Of a stretch of DNA of 64,000 bases, positions 8,754 to 17,105 are shown in pieces; within the stretch, counting starts at the first letter, position 1, and the number at the start of each line of letters is the position of its first letter. A model generated the notes under the pieces. That model did not search any database. It saw nothing but the letters and a program-made list of their open reading frames with translations, and was not told the origin of the DNA. The stretch covers positions 62,001 to 126,000 of the forward strand of contig JBJLIX010000002.1 of the NCBI GenBank assembly GCA_045563675.1. Direction: 5' to 3'. Both the position numbers and the translations under genes were made by a program. Origin of the DNA: AEGEAN-183 sp045563675 (GTDB taxonomy: Bacteria; Pseudomonadota; Gammaproteobacteria; Magnimaribacterales; Magnimaribacteraceae).

Positions 8754-11351
8754 ATGAAATCCTCTAAATTCCCTACGGATGCAGAAATAGTAATAGTTGG
8801 CGTGGGTGGTATTGTCGGTTCCATGCTTGCATACTGGCTTACAGAGCTCGGACAAAAAAACATCGTAGGGTTAGAAAAATCTACAGTAATTCCTTCAGAT
8901 ATTGCCTCCACTGCACATGCTTCGGACTTTGTTTACAACACAACTCATGACAAACTCAGTAATTGGACTACTGCCTTTAGCAGAAATTTTTATGAAGAAA
9001 ATGGCTTCTTCTTAAAAAAAGGAGGTCTAGAAATCTGTAGAAAAGGTGATGATGAACGCTGGGAAGAGCTCAAACGAAAAGTAGAATCAGGTAAATCCTT
9101 TGGAACAAATGTAAGATTAATTTCTGCTTCCGAAGCTAAAGAAAAATTTCCTTTATTAGACGAAGAATCAATACGCGGTGCGATGTGGGATCCAGATGCC
9201 GGTCTTGTAGTGCCACGTTCACAGGATGTAGTGAGTTTTGCTGTAGAAAGTGCTAAAGAGAAAGGCGCTCTGACTACATACGCTGATACACCAGCTGTAG
9301 GCTTTGACATTGAAAATGGACGTATCACTGGAGTAAAAACAGACAAAGGAACTATCAAAACTGACAAAGTTATCCTTTCATCGGGAATATGGGGACCTTT
9401 GATTGGTGACATGGCTGGTGTTCCAGTCCCGCTCGCACCAGTGGAACATCCTTTATTATTTTTTGGTCCACTCCCTCAAATACAAGAAACAGATGAATTT
9501 CTTGTCTACCCATTACTTAGAGATCAAGGTAATTCAGCTTATGTCAGAGATACAGGTAGACTCCATGGAGGTATGCTTGAATGGGGATTTTATGAGGACA
9601 AAGAACCTAGAATTGTTGATCCAGAGGACATTGGGAATCCTGAAAAGACTATGACTTCTGACTCGATGAGACACCTAGACCTTGAAGAAATTGCAGAACC
9701 TCTAGAAAAAGCATTTGAAACTACACCTATACTTAATGAATTAGGATGGGATGAAAGAAGCTCATTTAATGGCCTACTATCTGTAACTTCTGATGCTGGT
9801 TCACTAATTGGTGAAAGTCCAGAAGTCAGAGGGTTTTGGTTATGCGAAGCAGTCTGGGTTAAAGACGGTCCTGGATGTGCAAGATTGTGTGCTGAATGGA
9901 TAATCAATGGCAAAACACCTATGGATATGCACTCTTTTGATATTTCAAGGTTTTATCCCGCCCAAAAAGAAAAAGATTTTGTTAAAACGCGATCTTTTGA
10001 AAACGCCCAAACTATCTATACTCCTGCTGTCCACCCGAGAGAGCCCTACATTAGTCAAAGAGAGTTGTTTGTCAGTCCTTTTTATTCAAGAGAAAAAGAA
10101 CTTGGAGGATACTTTGATAACGAAATTGCTGGCTGGGAGAGAGCCTTTGCATATAAAAGTAATCAACAAAAGCTAGACAAATATTTACAAGATGTACCTG
10201 TTCGAGAAAACGAATGGGATCGACGCCATGTACCCTATGAGATTGCAAATGCAGAACACCTAGCAATGAGTGAATCAGTTGGGATGATCAATCTATCGCA
10301 CTTTGCGATCATGGATATTAAGGGCCCAGAAGCAGAACACATGCTGGAGTACCTTTCTGTTGCTAAGATTGGTGGTAATACCCCTGAAGGACGTATCATT
10401 TATACAAATTTTCTGGATGAGGATGGTGGCGTCCATGCAGATCTAACCATTGCTCGTTTAGGTGTAGATAGTTATCGTGTAATTACAGGCGGTGCAGATG
10501 GAAATAGGGACTGGGTAACTTTGCGTAATTATCGAGATGATATGGGGCTTGAAGCAGATATTAATATTAGAACACATGATATTGCAACTTTAGGATTATG
10601 GGGACCTAAGGCTAAAGACGCCTTAGGTCAATTTATTGATCCCAACGAAATAAGTATTGAGAATTTCCCTTTTGTTGCAACTAAAAATCTAACTCTCAAT
10701 TTATCAGGTGGGAAAAAGATAGATGTCTGGGCAGCACGTATTTCCTACGTTGGCGAGAGTGGCTGGGAAATTTATTTAAATAATGATAGTGAAGAGGGTC
10801 TAGCGCTCTATGATTCTCTACTTGAAGTTGGGGTTGTGCCAGTAGGTATTGAAACTTATGCTACTAGTCGACGCCTAGAAAAGAGCTTTCGATTGCAAGG
10901 AGCAGATTTAGAGACTGAATATAATGCATGTGAATCAGCAGTAGAAAGACGATTGGTCAAAGAAGCAGATTTCCATGGTAAAGCAGCTCATCTTGTTCAT
11001 CGAGAAGAAGAACCTAGTGCTATTTTATGTACTATGACTTTGGATAACCTAAATGTATCAGGTAATGGTTTGCGCTACCCGGTTGGTATCTCACCAATCA
11101 TTGATCCTGATACAGGCGAAGTTCCAGTAGATACTAAAGGACGTAGGTCATATAGCACTAGCATGTCTTACTGCCCATCAATAGAGAAACATGTAGTAAT
11201 GGGATATCTGCCTAAAAATATTGCTATACCAGGGAAGTCACTGTGCCTGGAATATTTTAATGAAAACGGTGATGGCATTTATCCTATGACAGTACAGATA
11301 GTTGGCAAAGGGTCTCTCTATGATCCTGATAATGAAAGGGTTCGTTCTTAA
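8754..11351 (+). CDS. FAD-dependent dehydrogenase fused to GcvT domain (dimethylglycine/sarcosine dehydrogenase-like)
   Basis: 865 residues, the usual size of dimethylglycine or sarcosine dehydrogenases. Residues 10-400 are a DAO-type FAD domain: dinucleotide loop IVGVGGIVGS near 15-24, and TAHASDF with His55 where family members carry the His that binds FAD covalently. Residues about 400-865 are the linker plus aminomethyltransferase (GcvT) fold, including NLSHFAIMDIKGPEAE, GADGNRDW and GYLPKNIAIPGKSL. Such enzymes oxidise an N-methyl group and transfer the carbon to THF. It sits between a BCCT transporter and a DmdA/LigM-like gene. No clear Shine-Dalgarno precedes ATG 8754, which fits coupling to the transporter. 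Exact substrate is uncertain. Confidence 0.88.
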   Translation: MKSSKFPTDAEIVIVGVGGIVGSMLAYWLTELGQKNIVGLEKSTVIPSDIASTAHASDFVYNTTHDKLSNWTTAFSRNFYEENGFFLKKGGLEICRKGDDERWEELKRKVESGKSFGTNVRLISASEAKEKFPLLDEESIRGAMWDPDAGLVVPRSQDVVSFAVESAKEKGALTTYADTPAVGFDIENGRITGVKTDKGTIKTDKVILSSGIWGPLIGDMAGVPVPLAPVEHPLLFFGPLPQIQETDEFLVYPLLRDQGNSAYVRDTGRLHGGMLEWGFYEDKEPRIVDPEDIGNPEKTMTSDSMRHLDLEEIAEPLEKAFETTPILNELGWDERSSFNGLLSVTSDAGSLIGESPEVRGFWLCEAVWVKDGPGCARLCAEWIINGKTPMDMHSFDISRFYPAQKEKDFVKTRSFENAQTIYTPAVHPREPYISQRELFVSPFYSREKELGGYFDNEIAGWERAFAYKSNQQKLDKYLQDVPVRENEWDRRHVPYEIANAEHLAMSESVGMINLSHFAIMDIKGPEAEHMLEYLSVAKIGGNTPEGRIIYTNFLDEDGGVHADLTIARLGVDSYRVITGGADGNRDWVTLRNYRDDMGLEADINIRTHDIATLGLWGPKAKDALGQFIDPNEISIENFPFVATKNLTLNLSGGKKIDVWAARISYVGESGWEIYLNNDSEEGLALYDSLLEVGVVPVGIETYATSRRLEKSFRLQGADLETEYNACESAVERRLVKEADFHGKAAHLVHREEEPSAILCTMTLDNLNVSGNGLRYPVGISPIIDPDTGEVPVDTKGRRSYSTSMSYCPSIEKHVVMGYLPKNIAIPGKSLCLEYFNENGDGIYPMTVQIVGKGSLYDPDNERVRS

Positions 11352-11390
11352 ATAATTTTTAATATAATTACAGAATAAAAGGGAGAAAAA

Positions 11391-12698
11391 ATGAAAAAAC
11401 ATCCAAATCATCCAAGTGTTGATCAAAGCGATCGAATAGTGCCATATAATCTTAGACAGAGTGGCCGAACGCCCACAGAGCTATTGATTTCAACTCGAGT
11501 TAGAAAGTCACCTTTTTGGCACCTATCTCATGAAGCTGGCTGTTGGAGAGCAACAATTTACAATCGTACCTATCACCCAAGAGGATACGTAAAACCTGAA
11601 GACGGCGGAGCCATGGTTGAATACGAAGCTCTGGTTAATCGTGTCACCATGTGGAATGTTGCTGTCGAAAGACAAATAAGAGTCAAGGGACCAGATGCAG
11701 AGGCTTTTACGAACTTTGTAATCACTCGTGATGCTACTAAGATAGAACCAGGTAATGGGAAGTACGCAATTTTGTGTAACGATAAAGGAGGAATTCTTAA
11801 TGATCCTGTTTTGTTAAGAATAGCTGAAGATGAATTCTGGTTTTCTCTTTCTGATAGCGATCTTATGCTCTGGCTGCAAGGTGTAAATATTTCTAAAAAA
11901 TATGATGTCACAATAGATGAGATAGATGTTTGTCCTGTACAAATTCAGGGACCTCTTTCTGAAGATCTTATGGCCAAACTCGCTGGTGAAGAGCTTAGGG
12001 AAATCCCTTATTACGGTCTTATGGAAACCAAAATTGAAGGCGTAGATACGGTGATTAGCCAAACAGGTTTCACTGGCGAAAAGGGTTATGAAATTTATGT
12101 TCGTGATTCTCATGAAAATGCTGAGATTGTTTGGAATGCCGTCCTAGAAGCTGGTGAAGAATTTGGCTTAATGGTAATCGCGCCTGCGCATCATCGAAGA
12201 ATTGCAGCTGGTATTTTATCTTGGGGCCAAGATATGGATTTTGAAACTTCTCCCTTCCAAGTGAATTTGAGCTATCAAGTACCACGAAATAAAGAAGCTG
12301 ATTACATAGGTAAAAAAGAACTAGAACGACAACGCGAAGTAATTGACTCAGGAGACGCCCCTTTCAAAATGAGAATGGTTGGCCTTATTTTTGGCGGGAA
12401 ACAAATCACAGACTATGCCCCTGATTTCTGGCTGATCGCAGATACAGATGGAAATGATATGGGTTACATCACTTCTCCATGGTGGTCTCCAGAGCTAAAT
12501 ACAAACATCGCACTTGGTTGGGTACCATGGGCTTCATCGGAGATTGGGACTAAATTACAGGTTAGGCTACCCGATGAATACTCGGAGTCATCTGGAGTAG
12601 CGGTAGAGGGTGAAATTGTTGATGTGCCGTTTAGAGAATCTGTTAATCCTAACAAACGAGAAGTACAAAAGGCAAAAGGCTTGGATTACGCAGAATAA
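11391..12698 (+). CDS. GcvT-family THF-dependent demethylase, DmdA/LigM-like
   Basis: 435 residues with the aminomethyltransferase fold. The segments MWNVAVERQIRVKGPDAEAF, ITRDATK, NDKGGILNDPVLLRIAED, WFSLSDSD and VCPVQIQGPLSEDLMAKL resemble DMSP demethylase DmdA and the O-demethylase LigM more than glycine-cleavage GcvT. These enzymes pass a methyl group from a sulfonium or aryl ether to THF. The 435-residue length exceeds DmdA (about 370) and is nearer LigM (about 470), so substrate cannot be assigned. A strong site (AAAAGGGAGA) precedes the ATG. It is third in a BCCT-dehydrogenase-demethylase series and its product would feed the Fhs/FDH pair at 1-2221. Confidence 0.82.
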   Translation: MKKHPNHPSVDQSDRIVPYNLRQSGRTPTELLISTRVRKSPFWHLSHEAGCWRATIYNRTYHPRGYVKPEDGGAMVEYEALVNRVTMWNVAVERQIRVKGPDAEAFTNFVITRDATKIEPGNGKYAILCNDKGGILNDPVLLRIAEDEFWFSLSDSDLMLWLQGVNISKKYDVTIDEIDVCPVQIQGPLSEDLMAKLAGEELREIPYYGLMETKIEGVDTVISQTGFTGEKGYEIYVRDSHENAEIVWNAVLEAGEEFGLMVIAPAHHRRIAAGILSWGQDMDFETSPFQVNLSYQVPRNKEADYIGKKELERQREVIDSGDAPFKMRMVGLIFGGKQITDYAPDFWLIADTDGNDMGYITSPWWSPELNTNIALGWVPWASSEIGTKLQVRLPDEYSESSGVAVEGEIVDVPFRESVNPNKREVQKAKGLDYAE

Positions 12699-12708
12699 AG
12701 AGAATTTG

Positions 12709-12742
12709 GGGTCGCTTAAAGTTTTAATTGACCCTATTTTTA
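12709..12742 (+). terminator. Probable terminator after demethylase gene
   Basis: GGGTC (12709-12713) pairs with GACCC (12730-12734), with an inner TTAAA/TTTAA pairing, followed by TATTTTTAT. The remaining stretch to the shikimate kinase start holds a small TGCATG-A6-CATGCA hairpin and no credible gene. Confidence 0.5.
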
Positions 12743-12892
12743 TCAAAATCTCAGCTCAAGACTGCATGAAAAAACATGCAAATGAGCTCTCTGATTTCAG
12801 TATCAGCAAGAACAGGTCTATTATTTACATAGATTCACTAAATGCTCACATCTGATGCAAAGATTGATGTATGTTTAGAGATAAAAATAGAA

Positions 12893-13384
12893 ATGAATAA
12901 TTCAATATCATTAATAGGTATGGCTGGAGCAGGTAAATCATCTATTGGGGAAAAACTTGCTAAGCAATTAAATTTTAACTTTGTTGATAGCGACTTACTT
13001 ATGGAAGAAAAATTTGGTAAATCTTTACAGGATATTTTGATCCAGAAAGGAAATAAAGAATTCAAAGAAATTGAAGAAGGCGCTTTACTATCAGTTAAGT
13101 TTAGTCAAATTGTATTAGCTACAGGAGGTAGTGCTGTGTTTTGTAGTACTGCTATGGATTATATAAAAGAAAATTCTACGGTTATATATCTTGAAGTACC
13201 TTACAAAGATATATCAGATCGTATATCAAATTTTTCTGAAAGAGGCTTACTCAAAAGATCAGATCAAACTATTCAAGAAGCCCACAAAGAGAGAGAAGGC
13301 CTCTATCAAAATTATGCAGATTATATTGTTGAAAATACTACGACAATTGATTCTTGTCTTAATAAAATACTCAGTCTAATTTAA
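12893..13384 (+). CDS. Shikimate kinase-like protein
   Basis: 163 residues from the chosen ATG. The P-loop is ISLIGMAGAGKSS at residues 5-17, followed by VDSDLLMEEKFGKSLQDIL (the shikimate/Mg-binding DxD region), LATGGSAV and the lid segment ERGLLKRSD. This is the shikimate kinase fold, phosphorylating shikimate with ATP in chorismate synthesis. An in-frame ATG 51 bases upstream (12842) would add 17 residues; shikimate kinases normally begin directly before the P-loop strand, so 12893 is preferred, though neither has a good ribosome site. No aroB or other aro gene is adjacent, unlike the usual aroKB pair, so it may be a second copy or a related small-molecule kinase. Confidence 0.75.
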   Translation: MNNSISLIGMAGAGKSSIGEKLAKQLNFNFVDSDLLMEEKFGKSLQDILIQKGNKEFKEIEEGALLSVKFSQIVLATGGSAVFCSTAMDYIKENSTVIYLEVPYKDISDRISNFSERGLLKRSDQTIQEAHKEREGLYQNYADYIVENTTTIDSCLNKILSLI

Positions 13385-13511
13385 GATTCTCAAGGAAATA
13401 GATTTAGAAAATTACTGTATAGTATTAAAGGTTAATTTAAAGGGGATTCAATTCTATTAACTTTACATATATTAGCTGGAGCAATTGTCTCCTATGTGCA
13501 ACCCTGATGGA

Positions 13512-13557
13512 TTTGGTGGTTATCACCAAAGGTATTAATAACACCTGTTATTTTTTT
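13512..13557 (+). terminator. Double hairpin with T-run downstream of shikimate kinase
   Basis: TTTGGTG/CACCAAA (13512-13530) is followed by AATAAC-ACCT-GTTATT (13537-13552) and a run of seven T. It could terminate the kinase transcript or a short RNA encoded in the 200-base gap 13385-13584; a further GGAG/CTCC hairpin lies upstream near 13480. No open frame of note is present. Confidence 0.45.
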
Positions 13558-13584
13558 GTGGAATAAAACAGTCCTTAGTGATTT

Positions 13585-14562
13585 ATGAAAAAAGTAATTA
13601 AATGGGCCGGGCTGTCATTATTGGCATTATTAATTTGTATTATTTATATAGGAACTTATTTTGATATTCCTCGAGAAAGATTAGAGGCAAAGTATGCTAT
13701 TGGGGCTTCTCAATTTCTAACTTTAGATGACGGTTCCCGTATTCATTATCGAGATGAAGGAAACCAACAAGGTCAAGTAATTGTTCTTGTTCATGGATTC
13801 AATGGTTCTCTGCTTAATTTTGAAAGACTTGTTCCGTATTTATCTAAAGAGTATCGACTAGTTAGTCTAGACCTTCCAGCTTTTGGCCTTACTGGCGCTA
13901 TACCATCAGGAGACTACTCAACAGAAAGATTTATGAAAACAATTAATCAGCTTGTTGATTCTTTAGACATAGATAAATTTTCAATTGCAGGGAATTCCAT
14001 GGGAGGCGGAGTGTCATGGAGGTACACATTGGAACATCCAGAACAAATTAATAGCCTTATATTGATAGCTTCCTCTAGCGTAAGGGTCGAAGGAGAAGAA
14101 GAATCGGAACCTGATGAAGATGAAAGCTCTCCTTTGGCATGGAGATTATTATTTTCTAACTTCACAAGAAAGATCTTATTAGTTTTTACTCCAAAACTCT
14201 TTGCTGAACAAGGCTTAAAGACATCGGTTTATGATCAAGATTTGGCTACCAAAGAATGGGCAAATCAATTTCATGAATTAGTTCTTTTAGAAGGTTCTAG
14301 GGAAGCAATTATTTCAATGTTCTCAGGTGAAAGGTATGGCAATGAAACCCCAGAGATATTTAAACAAATTAGCGCCCCTACACTAGTTATACATGGAGAA
14401 GAAGATAATTTAATTGAACTAGATAGTGTGAGACACTTTGAACAAAATATACCAGAAGTGACAATAAAGATTTATTCTGAGATAGGTCACCTACCTATGT
14501 ATGAAGATCCTTTAAGAACTGCCAATGATATTAAGAATTTTCTCCAAAATAGTTATCAATGA
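13585..14562 (+). CDS. Membrane-anchored alpha/beta hydrolase
   Basis: 325 residues. One N-terminal hydrophobic segment (residues 6-25) anchors or exports the protein. The hydrolase fold shows the oxyanion motif VLVHGFNGSLLNFE (68-80), nucleophile elbow GNSMGGG with Ser138, a late HGEEDNLIELD aspartate and GHLPMYEDP histidine, completing a Ser-Asp-His triad. Resembles MhpC-type esterases and C-C hydrolases; substrate unknown. The following gene overlaps its stop codon (ATGA at 14559), so the two are translationally coupled. Confidence 0.88.
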   Translation: MKKVIKWAGLSLLALLICIIYIGTYFDIPRERLEAKYAIGASQFLTLDDGSRIHYRDEGNQQGQVIVLVHGFNGSLLNFERLVPYLSKEYRLVSLDLPAFGLTGAIPSGDYSTERFMKTINQLVDSLDIDKFSIAGNSMGGGVSWRYTLEHPEQINSLILIASSSVRVEGEEESEPDEDESSPLAWRLLFSNFTRKILLVFTPKLFAEQGLKTSVYDQDLATKEWANQFHELVLLEGSREAIISMFSGERYGNETPEIFKQISAPTLVIHGEEDNLIELDSVRHFEQNIPEVTIKIYSEIGHLPMYEDPLRTANDIKNFLQNSYQ

Positions 14563-14984
14563 AAATAATTTTAAAAACTGTTGTTCTTTTAATTTCTCTA
14601 ATCTTAATTTATGGATCATTGATGATAGGTTTGTCTGAACTAGGGGGAGAAGTCGTTACATTAATTAGACCTGAGCAAGATGGAAATTCTAAGATTAGAA
14701 TTTGGATAGTAGATCAAGATCAAAGCTCTTGGATAGAACATGGAGATGAGGAATCTTTTTGGATAAAACACCTAGAGAAGGATGATGAGATAGTTATTAT
14801 TAGAAATCAGAAAGAAGGGAAATACCTAGCTTCAATTGATAAAAGCTCGCATGATTTTTACCATAGCCTTAGAAGGGAGAAGTATGGATTAGCTGATAGA
14901 ATTCTAGATGTTCTTACTTTTGGTGCCACCAGTAAGCAAAATTGCACTGGAGTCCCAGTTCTTTTAAAGAAGTTTTCAGAATAA
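14559..14984 (+). CDS. Small membrane-anchored protein, possible split beta-barrel (deazaflavin/nitroreductase-like)
   Basis: 141 residues. Residues 3-22 form a membrane anchor. The rest, with GGEVVTLIRP, IRIWIVDQDQSSWIEHGD, FWIKHLEKDDEIVIIR and REKYGLADRIL, resembles small proteins annotated as deazaflavin-dependent nitroreductase-like (split beta-barrel). No cofactor site can be confirmed by eye. It overlaps the alpha/beta hydrolase gene by four bases, lacks its own ribosome site, and is probably made with it. Function unknown. Confidence 0.7.
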   Translation: MKIILKTVVLLISLILIYGSLMIGLSELGGEVVTLIRPEQDGNSKIRIWIVDQDQSSWIEHGDEESFWIKHLEKDDEIVIIRNQKEGKYLASIDKSSHDFYHSLRREKYGLADRILDVLTFGATSKQNCTGVPVLLKKFSE

Positions 14985-15020
14985 GATATGAAATGAAACC
15001 TACCAATCTCACTCATACAT

Positions 15021-16193
15021 ATGCCTTACGCTCATAGAAAAATTATCTACGACGCAGATACTCATATGATGGAGAGATCAGACTGGATAGCTGAGTTTGC
15101 TGATCCGAGTATAAAAAACTTATTAGAACCTTTTGTAGGCGGTAAGAAAAATATACTAAAGGAAATAGATTTAGCTATTGCTAGATTTAAAGAAAGAAAA
15201 TCTAATGTAGAAATTGCTAGTGAGGCAAATAAAAAATTTATGTCAATGGACTATAAAGGTTGGAATGGGCTTGGTGCTTTTGATGCCCAAGAGAGGAAGC
15301 TTGCTAATGATCTTTTAGGTTTTCAAGCTTATATTCTCTTTCCAACTAGTGCGTTTAATCAAGTGATAGCTACCAAAGAAGATAACGTCTTAATTGGAGG
15401 AGTTGAAGCCTTAAATAGAGGGTTAGCTACTTTTAGTGCAGAGGACTCTAGGATGTTTCCAACAGCCTATATTCCTTTAGGTTTAGGGCCAGATCTTTCT
15501 AAGAAGTTTTTAGACAAAGCAATAAATATGGGTTTTTCTATAATATTGATAGATACAGTTTCTCCAAAAGGACAAATTTCTTTTACTCACCCGGATTACA
15601 ATAAATTTTGGGCTGCTGTTCAAGATGCTGATTTAGCAGTTACTTTGCACGTAGGAGCGGATGGAGGCTATAGCCCAATACCAAGATCTTTTTATAACAA
15701 TCAAAAACAAGTCCCCACCCATATAGAGGGAGATGCACCAAATGATGCTCTTGCTTATATGGCCATTCAATATAATGCAGAGCTTTTTTTATCAGCTATG
15801 ATTTTTGATGGAGTTTTAGAAAGATTCCCTAAATTAAGGATTGGAGTAGTAGAACTTGGTGCTAGTTGGATTATTTCTTGGATGAAACATCTTGATCAAT
15901 CTTTTAGGGCCTTTAGAAAATTTCAGGACCTAACATCCCTTAAGCTCTTACCTTCAGAATACGTACTAAGGCAAATAAAGGTAACCCCATTTGCTGGGGA
16001 AGACATAGGCTGGATTCTCAATTCCGGTGCCGAAGATCTTCTTATGTTCGCTTCAGATTATCCACACCACGAAGGTACTGATGACCCTATTGGAAGATTT
16101 GAAAGAACTATGGACAACGTCAGTGAAAATCAAAGAAGTAAATTTTATAAAGAAAATTTTAAATCCCTTTTAGGTAGTCACTTAAAAGATTAA
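15021..16193 (+). CDS. Amidohydrolase-2 family metal-dependent hydrolase
   Basis: 390 residues. A TIM-barrel metal hydrolase of the ACMSD/amidohydrolase-2 group: YDADTHMME near residues 10-18 carries the first metal-ligand Asp-x-His, LHVGADGG the second His near residue 210, GVVELGASW a later barrel strand and FASDYPHHEG near 347-356 the catalytic Asp. Family members decarboxylate or hydrolyse cyclic acids and lactones. Start at 15021 is the first ATG of the frame; no strong ribosome site is seen. Substrate unknown. Confidence 0.85.
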   Translation: MPYAHRKIIYDADTHMMERSDWIAEFADPSIKNLLEPFVGGKKNILKEIDLAIARFKERKSNVEIASEANKKFMSMDYKGWNGLGAFDAQERKLANDLLGFQAYILFPTSAFNQVIATKEDNVLIGGVEALNRGLATFSAEDSRMFPTAYIPLGLGPDLSKKFLDKAINMGFSIILIDTVSPKGQISFTHPDYNKFWAAVQDADLAVTLHVGADGGYSPIPRSFYNNQKQVPTHIEGDAPNDALAYMAIQYNAELFLSAMIFDGVLERFPKLRIGVVELGASWIISWMKHLDQSFRAFRKFQDLTSLKLLPSEYVLRQIKVTPFAGEDIGWILNSGAEDLLMFASDYPHHEGTDDPIGRFERTMDNVSENQRSKFYKENFKSLLGSHLKD

Positions 16194-16217
16194 ACCCTTA
16201 AATTTTGGCAATATTAG

Positions 16218-16397
16218 ATGATTCAGTTATTAATAATAATTACTTTACTTATTTGGGAAATTTACTGGACTTATATGGCCTGTTGGTTAGCTTCTAAGAA
16301 TGGTCATAAGAAGTTCTTTTTCTTTTTCCTTATTTTCTCTACTCTTGGTATTGCTGAGATTCTTTATGTCAGAAAGTACAGGAATCAAGGATCTTGA
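16218..16397 (+). CDS. DUF5652-like small membrane protein
   Basis: A 59-residue frame with ATG at 16218 and TGA at 16397. It reads MIQLLIIITLLIWEIYWTYM, then CWLASKNGHKK and LIFSTLGIAEILYVRKY: two hydrophobic helices separated by a short basic loop. The pattern W-E-x5-Y..W-x-A-x-K-N-x-x-K-K-x-F-F..x-N/S-T-L-G-I-x-E-I-L-Y matches the DUF5652 group of small inner-membrane proteins as I remember it. Function unknown. It follows the amidohydrolase by 24 bases and meets the GST gene tail-to-tail. Confidence 0.72.
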   Translation: MIQLLIIITLLIWEIYWTYMACWLASKNGHKKFFFFFLIFSTLGIAEILYVRKYRNQGS

Positions 16398-16405
16398 ATT
16401 TAAGT

Positions 16406-17017
16406 TCAAGCTGATGCACTACTTCTTTTACCTACTTTCTCAAACCAAGTATTAATATTTTTAAGTTGAGGCTCAATATCTTGACCTACAGTTGACCCAA
16501 AATGCAGAAAACAAAAAAGCATAATATCTGCGAGGGTAAAGTTATTTCCGCAAATGAACTCTTTACCTTCTATCTGCTTATCGAGTAAAGCTAAATTTTC
16601 TTTAGCTTGCGCCTTAAAATCTTCTGCTGAGCTAGGGAAGGTTCTAAGTCTATCTTTAAAAAAATCATGACCTTCTGCCCCTCTAAATGCTGTAGTCATT
16701 GCTTCACAAATATTTAAGCTTATTCTTCTAGTCCACATTCTAGTTAAGGCCCGCTCTTCCGGGTTTGTTCCAATTAGATCAGTACCTCCTTTTATATCAT
16801 CTAGATACTCACAAATAGCAGTTATTTCAGCTAGAAAAGTTCCATCATCAAGTTCAAGAGTGGGTAATTGCCCCATTGGGTTCTTATTTAAATGACTTTC
16901 CTGGCGATTTTCTCCTGACATTATGTCAACTGTTATTGTCTCCATTTCAACTCCAAGCTCAGCCAGAAACATTCTTACTACTTGAGGGTTTGGTCCTAGA
17001 CCATCATAAAGTTTCAT
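16406..17017 (-). CDS. Glutathione S-transferase family protein
   Basis: 203 residues. N-terminal thioredoxin-like half starts KLYDGLGPNPQVVRMFLAEL and has NPMGQLPTLELDDG plus AEITAICEYL (the cis-Pro and Glu/Ser glutathione-binding motifs). The all-helical half ends in FTLADIMLFCFLHFG (N-capping box). Cytoplasmic conjugation or isomerisation of electrophiles is expected. The gene is divergent from the amidohydrolase at 17106, with a dyad in between that may regulate both. Confidence 0.88.
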   Translation of the reverse strand: MKLYDGLGPNPQVVRMFLAELGVEMETITVDIMSGENRQESHLNKNPMGQLPTLELDDGTFLAEITAICEYLDDIKGGTDLIGTNPEERALTRMWTRRISLNICEAMTTAFRGAEGHDFFKDRLRTFPSSAEDFKAQAKENLALLDKQIEGKEFICGNNFTLADIMLFCFLHFGSTVGQDIEPQLKNINTWFEKVGKRSSASA

Positions 17018-17036
17018 ATTTATTCCTTATATTATT

Positions 17037-17075
17037 GTGTAGAAATTTGTCTCTACACCAATTTTAAATTATCTT
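17037..17075 (+). promoter_or_regulatory. Operator-like dyad and promoter between divergent GST and amidohydrolase genes
   Basis: GTGTAGA (17037-17043) and TCTACAC (17052-17058) form a perfect seven-base inverted repeat spaced by eight bases. It overlaps a possible -35 TTGTCT (17047-17052), with TATCTT (17070-17075) as -10 at 17-base spacing, directed to the amidohydrolase at 17106. A repressor site is inferred from this layout. Confidence 0.4.
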
Positions 17076-17105
17076 TATTCTTTAAAGTAATTTTTTAGTA
17101 AGAAA

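Noticed and set aside
9590..9913. Antisense frame of 107 codons in the FAD-GcvT gene
   Set aside because: Low-complexity Ser/Pro-rich composition and no family match; shadow of the real gene.
12842..12892. 17-codon extension of the shikimate kinase-like gene
   Set aside because: Family proteins begin just before the P-loop; no ribosome site favours the extension. Not fully excluded.
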